Shown: piece by piece, positions 11,078 through 21,466 of the stretch | Layout of the letters: each line of letters starts with the position of its first letter | Position numbering within the stretch: position 1 is the first letter of the stretch | NCBI GenBank assembly: GCA_024336345.1 | Contig: JANFOG010000007.1 | Location: 868,001 to 932,000, forward strand | DNA: 64,000 nucleotides | Source: Mariannaea sp. PMI_226 | Lineage: Eukaryota; Ascomycota; Sordariomycetes; Hypocreales; Nectriaceae | Direction: 5' to 3' | Notes under the pieces: model-generated | Databases searched by the model: none | The model's input: the letters and a program-made list of their open reading frames with translations, nothing else | Told to the model about the DNA's origin: nothing | Program-made: the position numbers and the translations under genes

Positions 11078-14000
11078 TTTAGTTTTGGCATCCATGCTTG
11101 GATAGCAGGCGGCATCCTCGGTGGAATTATCGTATTGAACATTCTCATTGGCTTCATCCAGACGTTGCAGGCCGAAAAGACCATCGATTCTCTCCGCACC
11201 CTTGGATTCCCGACTTGCAATGTCTACCGGGACGGAGACACCATCAACATCCAGACGGCTGATGTCGTCCCAGGCGACATTGTTGACCTCAACACGGGAG
11301 ATTCTGTGCCCGCAGATATCCGACTTATCGAGGCGGTGAATCTCGAAGCCGACGAGGCGCTACTCACTGGAGAAGCAATTCCCATTTCCAAGAACCCGGA
11401 AATTACCTTTGACGAGGACACTGGCCCTGGTGACCGTCTCAATGTTGTCTACAGCTCCACGATAATTACCAAAGGCCGTGGCCGTGGTGTGGTCTTCGCA
11501 ACAGGCATGTTCACCGAAGTTGGTGCCATTGCCAGTGCTCTGAGCAGCGACGGTAAGATCATGACTCGTGCGGAGGATGAAACCCCATCTGCCATGTCCC
11601 ATATCAAACAAGCTGGGCGAATGATGAAGAATTGGGTCGGCCAGTTCTTGGGGTTGACTGTAGGTACACCGCTGCAAAAGAAGCTTTCCCAGCTATTTGT
11701 GTCGCTCTTTGGCTTTGCTGTCGTGTGTGCCATTATTGTGCTAGGCGCCAACAAGTTCGACACACGGAAGGATGTGATTCTATACGCTGTCACCACGTCT
11801 GTGGGGACCATTCCTGTATCGTTGCTGTTGGTTTTGACCGTCACCATGGCGGCGGGCACCAAGAAGATGGTAGAGAGGCACGTCATTGTTCGCAACATGT
11901 CAAGCTTGGAAGCTCTAGGGGGCGTTACCAGTAGGTTTCCATTTCTTGGCGGTGATTTCAAATTGGTGTGCAACTAGTTACTAACATGCATGACAGATAT
12001 TTGCTCTGACAAAACCGGCACCATCACACAGGGACGTATGATTGTCAGGAAAGCCTGGATCCCAGGCTGTGGCACGTACTCCGTCGAGGCAGGCAACGAG
12101 GTCTACAACCCGACCGCTGGGGAAATCACCTTCAGTCCCTCGACGCCGAATGAAATGACTGATGAAAGCGAGAAACGCAGTATTTCGCAGTCAATCTCAC
12201 CCCCAGGCCAAGTCGGGAACAGTTCTGCGCTCCAGTGGTACTTGAATATTGCGTCCTTGGCTAATCTAGCTACCTTGGAAAGGTCGGGAGATACGTCCGA
12301 AAGTCCCGGAGAGTGGAACGCACGAGGGGCCCCCACCGAGATTGCCATTGAAGTGTTTGTTTCTAGGTTTGGATGGAATCGCGCTCAGCTTTCCGAGGGA
12401 AACGGCCGCCAGTGGGCGCATATTGCCGAGTTTCCGTTCGATTCTGACGTGAAGAGAATGTCGGTACTGTTTCGAAACTGCGAGACGGAGGAATTGCATG
12501 TATTTACAAAGGTAAGCCACTTCAGACATCTGCCGTATAACATAGTCGGTGCTGACCTGTCAAAAAAGGGAGCTGTTGAGCGAGTGCTGGATGCTTGCAA
12601 CCGTATTTCTAACAACGATACCATCCAACCGCTTTCAGAAGCCATGAAAACCAACGTTCTCGATAACATGGTAGCTCTGGCCAGGCAAGGCCTTCGTGTT
12701 CTGGCACTGGCGCATAAACACAACGAACAAGACGTTTCCAATTCCGACTTGGCCCACAGAAGCCCTCTTGACCGCGACGACTTTGAGAAGGATCTCGTAT
12801 TCCAGGGTCTCATTGGCATCTACGACCCACCTCGGCCAGAATCTTTCCTCAGTGTCAGGGCGTGTCAAGGCGCCGGCATCATGGTGCACATGCTCACGGG
12901 AGACCATCCCCAGACGGCTCGTGCCATCGCCATGGAAGTCAATATTCTCCCGCCAGAGGACAAGATTCGCATGCTCCCTGCCGACGTGTCCCAGTCTCTC
13001 ATGATGACCGCGCAGGAGTTTGACGCCCTGTCTGACACCCAGCTCGACCATCTCCCGCAGCTGCCGCTCGTCGTGGCCCGCTGCGCCCCAAGCACCAAAG
13101 TGCGCATGATTGACGCCCTCCACAGGCGAAACTGCTACGTCGCCATGACGGGCGACGGCGTCAACGACAGTCCAAGTCTAAAGCGAGCAGACATTGGTAT
13201 TGCCATGGGTACGGGGTCCGACGTGGCCAAGGAAAGCGCAGATATTGTCCTGACCGACGACAACTTTGCCTCCATCCTGAATGCTATTGAAGAAGGAAGA
13301 CGCATTTTTGACAACATCCAAAAGTTCATCCTGCACGTGCTAGCCGCCAATATTGGCTTCGTGGTCGCGTTGCTCACCGGACTAGCCTTTAAAGACGACT
13401 CAAGCGTCTCCGTGTTTCTGCTCACACCGGTGGAAATCCTATGGATGCTCATGGCCACGGGCGCCTTTTGCGAAACAGGACTGGGCTTTGAGCGCGCAGT
13501 TCCTGATATCCTCAACCGGCCTCCTCATCAAGTACGTATTCTCACAACTTCCACAGTGTTTCGTACCTGGTCGTACTAACTATCAGAAGCTAAAATATGG
13601 CGTCTTCACACCCGAGTTTCTGCTGGACATGATCATATACGGAGTCCTCATGGCCTGCTGCACCATCGGCTCCTTCGCCGTGATAGTATTCGGATTTAAC
13701 GACGGCAACCTAGGGAGCGACTGCAACGACAGGTATTCCGCCGCGTGCGACGGCGTCTTCCGCGCCCGCGCAACGAGCTACAGCACCATGACGTGGATCT
13801 TCCTCCTCTTCGCCTGGGAGCTGATTGACTTCCGGCGATCGCTCTTCGACATGCCAGATGGGTTCGGGGCGTGGGTGGCACATTTCTGGAGCAACAAGTT
13901 CCTCTTCTTTGCTGTCACGGTTGTGTTTTTCGCCGTCTTCCCCACGCTGTATATCCCCGTCATCAACGACGTCGTATTTCTACACAAGGGCATCTCGTGG

Positions 14001-14126
14001 GAGTGGGCGGTCGTGTTTATTGCCGTGGGCGTGTACCTGGCTGGGAATGAAGGGTGGAAGTGGGCGAAGCGCGTGTATTTTAGGAGGAAGACGGGTGGGA
14101 CTGGGCATTTGTATGGACTTGTTTGA
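11078..14126 (+). pseudogene. P-type ATPase of the fungal Na+/K+ (ENA, P2D) type, 5' end missing
   Basis: Coding segments 11078-11930, 11997-12511, 12569-13531 and 13587-14126, with normal GT-AG introns. Family hallmarks are all intact: LTGEAIPISK in the actuator domain, the phosphorylation site CSDKTGTITQG, FTKGAVERV in the nucleotide domain, MLTGDHPQTA, and the hinge TGDGVNDSPSLKRADIG. A full C-terminal membrane domain follows. The closest match is the fungal ENA branch, which exports Na+ or K+ from the cell. Recognisable homology starts abruptly at SFGIHAWIAGG, the second membrane helix. The N-terminal domain and first helix (about 100 residues) are absent. There is no in-frame ATG upstream before about 11506, and the divergent regulator's first exon begins at 10993. 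I therefore call it a 5'-truncated gene. It still lacks internal stops or frameshifts, so truncation may be recent, or an unseen upstream exon exists. Confidence 0.82.
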
Positions 14127-15077
14127 GGGATGAGACTGATTTCGACTTGTATTTGGCATTGATAAGGGATTTTCTATATGGTAGCTCTGTGATGACTTTC
14201 TGTGGCCAGCGAAGCATGGCTTACACATTGGTGCAGTGACACATTAGTGACATCGTCGAATCTTCAAGTGTGTCTACTGCCGTAATGAGATCCATGTTGC
14301 CCTCCACAGTAGTAACATACCTCGAAGTGAGTCTGGTTTAATGGCTATGCAAATGCAATGTTATTGGTGCCTAGCAAATAATGTTGTTGTTCGGACGCCC
14401 GGAACTGCAATACAACTCTTGTTGCTGGAACAAAATGATAGCCTGGCGCAGAGCACAACAGGTGCCGTATAGAGCCTAACGGTCCTTTCCGGGTAAATAG
14501 GTTAATATTACCAGGAACCACCACTTGAGAAGATGTAGAAGCACAGCTATTAAATCTAGTAACTCAATTAATATCTACTCCATATCTACATCCTTATTGT
14601 TGGAATAAGGGCTTCGACCCTCAAGGTGGCTGGGAACATCAAGCTGTAATTATATATATCACTAGTTACCCCCAATCATATAGTTCCTCAACCAAGCATC
14701 CTTACTTACATTTTATCTCCCCTTCTACCACCAACATCCGAATAAGCAACAACTATCTATATTGAGCTATGTAAGTAATCTCCCGATTTAGAAAACCGCA
14801 CAACTCACGGCCTAATATTAAGAAAGCGAATGGGATTCGCCTAGGGGCTCTAGGTAACTACACGACGAAGCATGAGAACAGATGATGTGGCAAGTAGTAA
14901 GGCCACTAGCTAACGTCCGCACTTGGAGTTACCTATTTTAGTCGTTGACGCTGGACAACACGTGACGTTCCCGACACCGGCAATTACAAACCCAAAGCTC
15001 AAGTTTCTTTAGTGATTCGTAGCTGCTACTCTACTGTACTGCACTGTCCTCGCTGCTCAATCATAAGCCACGATCCA
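14127..15077. other. intergenic, upstream of the MAL-type regulator
   Basis: About 950 bp with no supportable gene. It contains the 3' flank of the ATPase remnant and the promoter of the regulator at 15078. The stretch 14560-14800 is AT-rich and carries TATATATATC-like sequence near 14650. Confidence 0.5.
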
Positions 15078-17327
15078 ATGTTGTCAGAGTCGCCCTCTCA
15101 CACGGCTGATGCTAGTCCACATGGGAGTGCCCTCGGTGCCCAAAAACAGCGGATGCGGCGCAAAGCCTCGCGCACAAGAGCTGGCTGTGTGACCTGCAAA
15201 TCTCGCAGGAAGCGCTGCGATATGGTCAAATCACGGTGTGGAGACTGTACAAGACTGAACCTGGTGGGTTTACATGCCATCATCTAGGCACCTTACTCAT
15301 AGCTTCTTTAGGAATGTGAATGGCCTGCGATGAAGAGAATCGCCAAGACTACGGAAGATGTCGCTCACCTCGAGCGAAGTTTATCACCGCGTGTCGGGGC
15401 AGTACTTGAAGAGCAGGGACTATCACCGGGAGCGACGAGTCATCTGGAATCCTTTGTTCCCAGGCCCAGCCCTGACAGCCTTTCGACATCGAATTTGCAT
15501 GCAGGTTGGCCGCCTCATACTCGAGCCGATGACGTACCTCAAGATTTGTTCGGAGGCAATCTCTTCCCACCTCAGTTTAATCTCATCGACGATGTGAGTG
15601 ACATGTCCTCCCTCGGGACTATATCATGCTGAGACAGATATTGCAGGCCATCCTACAACTCTGGGCGGAGACCTGCACCCCTTTCCTCTCTGACGACACT
15701 GGCCAAGCTTTCTCCAGCGGCCATCCTTTATCAACTCTACCCCTGTCAGCTACAGTACCTGACAGCGCACCTAACGCCAACAATACGATCTCATCGATGC
15801 CAGGTGATTCTTCCAGCACACTACCAGATGGTACCACCCAAACCCAGATCCTGCGATACTTCCGCGATCGGTTGGCTAGTCTTTTATCATATGACGAAGT
15901 CCTTTTCCCGAACGCTTTCCACGCTTTCCACGCTACGGCCTCCGCTAACATCGGAAATTCTGCCGGGAGAGCGCTGCATTATGGTATCCTAGCTCTGGCA
16001 TCGAGACACATGTTCAACAAAGGTCAGCTATGCTTTGAGCGCATTAGTGAACAACTTGGTGTCGAGGGCTCGGCGATCATCATGCAGAGATTGAAGGGTA
16101 TCCCAAGGATCGAAGGAATCGCCGAAGAAGAATCGATCACTCTCCTTGCCGGACTGCTCATGTTTATCATGTACAAAGTATGTCTTGGACTTGCCCTGTC
16201 GCGAGAATGTGTGCTCACGTCTCGTCTTAGTTCTGCCGAGGCGATGTTTGGGGTTTCGGAAGCTACTTCACACAGCTAAAGCGGCTGTGCGAGGCACTCT
16301 TCACTCTCAGACAAGCGACGAAAGGCTTGAGTAACACCAAATTCTCATTGTAAGTCTTAAAGGTTTCCGCTAGTCAACATACTGACTAGTTATATCAGCT
16401 TAGAAAACGTCGTGTATCATGACTCTTCCGTGAGTCAGGCAATCCCATGAAATTGAACAATGCTGAGATCAATCACACTTAGGGCTGCTCGTTGTATACT
16501 CATGGTCCCATTATTGACCCTGAAATCTCGACGGCATATGCGAATACGCAAAGAGGAATCCCCCACGCTCTGACTGGATTGGCTCTTCCATTATACTGCA
16601 TCGTGCCGCGTATCGCAAAGCTGGTCCACCAGAGCAGGGCTCACCGTAGTGGCATATGGACTGATCAGGAGATAGCCGAAATTGTCAACGAGGCGGACGA
16701 TCTCGAGGCAACTCTTGAGAAGGAGAGGATGTGGCTGGAGAGTCTCATCCGAGGTGCGTCTGTGACTCTGGTTGTGGTTTTGATCTTACTGATGCCTTCG
16801 CTAGACCAACCGGACATGGCCAGTCATCGATATTTCTACGACGCTTTTCGCATAGCTTGCCTTCTACAAATCAAGTGTTTTGTCCTTTGTCAGCCACCTG
16901 ACGCTCTTCATGTGCGCTTGCTAGTCCGCGATGCGCTTTTATTGCTCGAGACAATGGAGAGCTTGAACCTACCCGGCTTCGTGTCATCTCATTGGATCAT
17001 CTTCACTGTGTCGATCTGCTCAACATTGCCCAATGACAATCGCCCAGACACTACTCTCACATATCGCAGCGGGTCAAGCCAATCGAAAATTGATGACAGA
17101 CAGAGAGCGAGCAAGCTATATGCGACTGCTATGTGAGTCCTAGTCCTGCCAGCTGTGGGATGTCGTCTAATCCCTGGGTACCTGACAGTGACAAACTGGC
17201 GTTCCTTAATGTGTCTCGATCAAGGCGGATTGTGGAAAAGGTATGGGACCAGAATCAAGGTGGACGCATTTCCGTCCACTGGCTCGATGTATTGGCAGAC
17301 TTTGACTGGGAGATAATCTTTGCTTAA
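15078..17327 (+). CDS. Zn2Cys6 transcription factor, candidate regulator of the adjacent alpha-glucoside genes
   Basis: Eight exons: 15078-15263, 15312-15593, 15638-16177, 16231-16349, 16399-16429, 16483-16753, 16805-17132 and 17189-17327 (1896 nt, 631 aa), all phase-consistent GT-AG introns. After a basic region, RRKASRTRAGC, the zinc cluster reads CVTCKSRRKRCDMVKSRC, then GDC and, across intron 1, LECEW; this gives six cysteines at residues about 37-65. The rest is a helical fungal regulatory domain (LRYFRDRLASLLSYDE; HYGILALASRHM). The gene lies tail-to-tail with the GH13 alpha-glucosidase (stop codons 100 bp apart) and close to a sugar transporter. That is the arrangement expected of a pathway-specific activator of a MAL-type locus. 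The regulatory link is inference from position only. Confidence 0.85.
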
Positions 17328-17426
17328 TATCTGTCGAGCTCGCACGGGAGGAAGCGATGTAATCATATTCGTTCGTCTACTAGATTGGCAGCTGTCAAAT
17401 GGAATGTATTTGTCATGGAGATTACT

Positions 17427-19161
17427 CTATGGAGATTGTGTGATATATACCCTCGCCTCCCAGGGCTGCAGCTGCCCAGCTGTGCTGGTAGAATCTATGT
17501 TCGACATGATCAGGTCGCCAATCTTGTCTGGCAGGTCCACCAACGTCTTCTCATCTGAGAAATTCAGGATCACCGTCGCTGTCGAATTGATTGCAAATTT
17601 GCGATAAATTACGACCTTTTCTTGGTTGCTCTCCATTAGTCGGAAGGTCCCATGTACGAAGAGCTGGCTATATTGTCGCCGTAGCTCTAGAGCTCTCCGC
17701 CAGTAGTTCAGAACGCTTGTGGGGTTATCATTCTGCTTCTCTACGTTGATGTCGACGTAATTTTCATTGACCCTCATCCACGGTCGACCGCTCGTGAATC
17801 CACCATGTACTTTATCGCTCCATTGCATTGGAGTTCGACTATTGTCCCTTGCGACCAGCTGCAGGTTCGCCATGGCGTCCGGAGTCTTGCCTGCTCGCTC
17901 CCAGTATAGCTGCGAACTCACATCGATGTACTCTTCGATAGGCCATTCTTTGGGCATGTTGGTCATCCCGATTTCCTGACCTTGAAAGACAAATAGCGTC
18001 CCTGTGCAGGTCGCTTCCAGTGTGGCAAGTACCTTGGCTGACCTTTCCTGATACTTCCTGGACCCGAATCGATCCACACTCCGACCTATATCATGATTCT
18101 CCAAAAATTGGCACGTCCATCCATCAGTCCCTTCGATGAACTGTTGCCAGTCTGCGATGGTCTTGGCAAATTGTGGAATCGTCCATGGATCGACTTCGTA
18201 CCAATCAAGCTCATAGCCAATACATGCTGTATCGAACTGGAACCCCATACCGACTCGTTTAGCACTCTTGCTACAGTATTTGAGTGCTACAGACTTGTCA
18301 TCGATATTTAACAACTCGCCAACGAGCAACAAGTCACCGTATTTCGACCAGATTTTGTCGTAGAACTCGCGGTGAAGGTCGAAAACCGCAGGATGGTGTT
18401 CCCACCCTCCATCGCGCTGAGTATAGCTTTCTGGATTCTTGATAGGGGCATCCGGGTATCCTTGAGGCTTGATGTAGATAGGCATGGTATCTATTCGAAA
18501 ACCATCAATTCCTTTATCGAGCCAGAACCTCATTGCACTGTTGTAGACGGCCTCTCTGGCTTCCATGTTGCCCCAATTGATATCTGGTTGCTGGACAGAA
18601 TACATGTGAAGGTAGTATTGCTCGCGTACTGGACACCATTCCCAAGCTGAGCCTCCGAAATATGATTCCCAGTTGTTGGGGACCAAGGGCTTTCCATTGG
18701 CATCGATACGACCATCGTGCCAGTGATACCAGTCTGCTTTGGGGTTATCACGACTGCTCTGAGACTCTAGAAACCACGCGTGCTTATCAGAAGTATGGTT
18801 AATTATGAGATCCATGACGATCTTCATGTCCTTTGAGTGACAGGCAGTAATGAGGATATGCATGTCCTCGAGTGTCCCGTACAACGGATTGATCTTTTCG
18901 TAGTTACTGATATCGTATCCCATATCTACCATGGGGCTCTCGTAGACCGGCGAGAGCCAGATGGTATCGGCGCCAAGGTTCTTGATGTGGTCTAGGCCCT
19001 GGATGATACCTTGGATGTCTCCTGTCCCATCTCCATTGCTGTCGAGGAAGCTAGACGGGTAGATCTGGTAGACGACGGCGCTCTTCCACCAGGACTCGCT
19101 GAGAGGCTGGTCAGCGCAAAGTGAGGCTTAGACATTTAGAGGCTACTCACTTAGACATCAT
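17427..19161 (-). CDS. alpha-glucosidase / oligo-1,6-glucosidase (GH13, maltase type)
   Basis: Exon 1 is tiny (19151-19161, MMSN). Exon 2 is 17427-19098, with an intron at 19099-19150 (560 aa, the normal maltase length). The acceptor is the AG just before CGAGTCCTGG, the only one giving ESWWKSAVVYQIYPSSF, the universal GH13 maltase start. Catalytic residues are visible: nucleophile Asp in GFRIDTM (about 207), acid/base Glu in LLVGELLNI (about 265), and transition-state Asp in FLENHD (about 340). There is no signal peptide, so the enzyme is intracellular and should hydrolyse imported maltose, isomaltose or sucrose-like alpha-glucosides to glucose. It is divergently transcribed from a sugar transporter and convergent with a Zn2Cys6 regulator. 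A second ATG three bases downstream could equally be the start. Confidence 0.93.
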
Positions 19162-19605
19162 GTTGCCTTGCAAGGGTTTCTCTTGCTAGTAAGACTGCAT
19201 GAAATCAGAACATGTTGTCTATCTGGTGGCTTAAATATCTAAATAGACTAGCTGTGAGACATCAAAAGCTAGTGGGGCATGATGGGTCTCCCGCGGCAAA
19301 GGCGTATACAGCGCATTCGGCGCATACGGCGTGTAAAGCATGTTCAGACGCTTTTAAGACTCAAAGCTTATAGCGTATATAGCGTATATAGCATGCTTCG
19401 AGACTCGAAGACTTATTGTATAAGGTGCGAGCGTCAGGCGCTAAAAGAATCTTCGAAGTTGTATAATTGCATTGTTGCGTCGTTAAAGATCTCGCATCCT
19501 CTTACCTTGACATTTCCTCTTAGTCGACAGGTCTGACTCTCAGTTAGCAGATGCCTGACTGCTATTCCCTATTTGAGCTCACTTCGCCGTTCACAAGCCG
19601 CTAAC
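19162..19605. promoter_or_regulatory. bidirectional promoter of alpha-glucosidase and sugar transporter, with iterated GCG motifs
   Basis: The 444 bp between the two divergent start codons hold repeated copies of an eight-base theme: GCGTATAC, GCGCATTC, GCGCATAC and GCGTGTAA between 19302 and 19338, then GCGTATAT twice near 19373-19391. Embedded is a direct repeat CGG-N6-CGG (19318-19329) and a palindromic CCGCGG (19291-19296). Such CGG pairs are known binding sites of Zn2Cys6 proteins. A GTGGGG at 19272-19277 fits the SYGGRG consensus of the glucose repressor CreA. Functional roles are inferred. Confidence 0.5.
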
Positions 19606-21466
19606 ATGACTCTTTCGAATCACCTCTCATCACGTGCCTCCATAGCTTTGATCATCACAACTTCATGTCTAGCCGCGGTGGTAAGTTCATGTTGTTGACA
19701 TCACTCGTCGTCAGAATGCTGAAGCTACTTTCAGACACAAGGCTACGACGCCAGCATGATGTAGGTATAGTATAACATGCGAGTAAATCATGGGCTCACC
19801 GTGTGCAGGAATGGGCTCAATCTGTTGCCTTCATATACGGATTACTTTCAGCTGAATGCTGCCACGCTCGGACTAAACACGGCGGCAATCTGGATAGGTG
19901 GAACACTCGCAACATTTCCATTTGGTCCCATCATGGACAGGTGGGGTCGCAAGCCAGGACTTTACGTCGTTTCTGCCTTGACAATTTTCGCCACCATACT
20001 CCAGAGCGCAGCACAGAACGTCGGTAAGCATCGATAAACGTCGATCATTATCTTTTGAAGCGAAATGTTGACTGGATATTAAGCCATGTTTGCAATCGCA
20101 CGTATTCTCATCGGGTTCGCCATCGCTGGAGTCGCGCTCATCTGCCCTGCCTACGTTGCAGAGACACTGCCTCCGACTTGGCGCTCGACCGGTCTGGGGA
20201 TCTTGAATTCTATCTTCTACGTCGGTGCGTGCTGGTAAAAGAAGCAGTCAAAGATTTTCTCTGATGAACCTATTTAGGCGGATTGATCGCTGCAGCAGTG
20301 ACATATGGGACTTCACATATGCAATCCACCTGGGCATGGCGCATCCCCAGTCTTATGCAAGGCATCTTTGCGATTGCTAGTCTCGCCATTCTTCCGTTCA
20401 TTCCGGAGTCACCCAGATTTCTGCAGTCAAAGGGACGCACAGAGGATGCTATTAGATCTTTGGCAATTATCACCTCCAACGGCGATATCGACGATCTGGC
20501 TGTGGTGGAGCAATACGAAGAGATCAAGCTAACCTTGGAGTGGGAGAAGAACCAGCACGTGTTGTCGGCGAAGCACATCTTGAAGCAGCCGCCACTACGC
20601 AAGAGACTCAACTTGACAATCAGCGTGGCGCTTATCGGTGAGACCACTGTCGTCAAAGCCTGTACTTAGCTAATGTGTGCTCAGTGGCGCTGTCCGGCAA
20701 CAATATTGTCAGTTACTACTTTGGCACAATGTTGAGCCAGGCTGGGATCACAAGCACGGATACACAGCTTGTCATCGTGCGTCATCACTCAGTTTGCTAG
20801 AGTTGATCACCTGCTAATAGATAGTGCAGAATGTGGTTCTTAACGTCTTTTGCTTAGTCGCCGCACTGGTTGGCACCTATCTCGCCGACAAGATGGGTCG
20901 AAAGCCTCTAGCCTTAACCAGCTCTGTCTTGCAAACGGTCTTCTTATTCATCTTGGGAGCCCTGACCAAAGGCAAGGCTTGCATGTTCTCGTATTGGAGG
21001 ATCACTCGCTGACCACCTTGTAGTCTTCGGAACTACTGACAATAAGTTGGGAATATATGCCACAGTGGCCATGATCTTCCTCTTCCAAGGCGCCTACAGC
21101 TTTGCCTGGACGCCACTCGCTACCATGTACCCGCCAGAAGTTCTCAACTACTCACTTCGAGCGCTCGGAATGTCAATCTACACTTTTTGTTTCTATGGTT
21201 CCGGCTTGGCCGTAACCTTTGTCTTTCCAACCGCGCTTGATACCATTGGCTGGAAGCTCTACATGATAAACGGTGGTTGGGACATCCTACAGACGATGTT
21301 TGTGGCTTGGTACTGGGTCGAAACTAAGGGCCTCACTCTTGAAGGTATCGATCAAGTGTTTGTTAGTGACCACCATCCATCGACAGTGGCTAAACTGCAT
21401 ACTACGGAGATGGCGGATGACGCAAGGGCATCCAAAATTGACATCGAGACCCAGGAGAAGATATGA
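19606..21466 (+). CDS. MFS sugar transporter (maltose/hexose type)
   Basis: Eight exons: 19606-19680, 19735-19760, 19809-20023, 20084-20224, 20278-20637, 20685-20776, 20830-20971 and 21024-21466 (1494 nt, 497 aa). Family motifs are in order: QGYDASMMNGLN in helix 1, MDRWGRKPG in the first loop, a PESPRFL after helix 6, and ADKMGRKPL in the second half. PLATMYPPEVL and WVETKGLTLE close the protein. These are the PF00083 sugar-porter signatures, so it is a plasma-membrane proton symporter or facilitator for sugars. It shares its promoter with an intracellular alpha-glucosidase, which points to maltose or another alpha-glucoside as substrate. The seventh intron (20972-21023) appears to begin with GC rather than GT. 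Confidence 0.9.
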
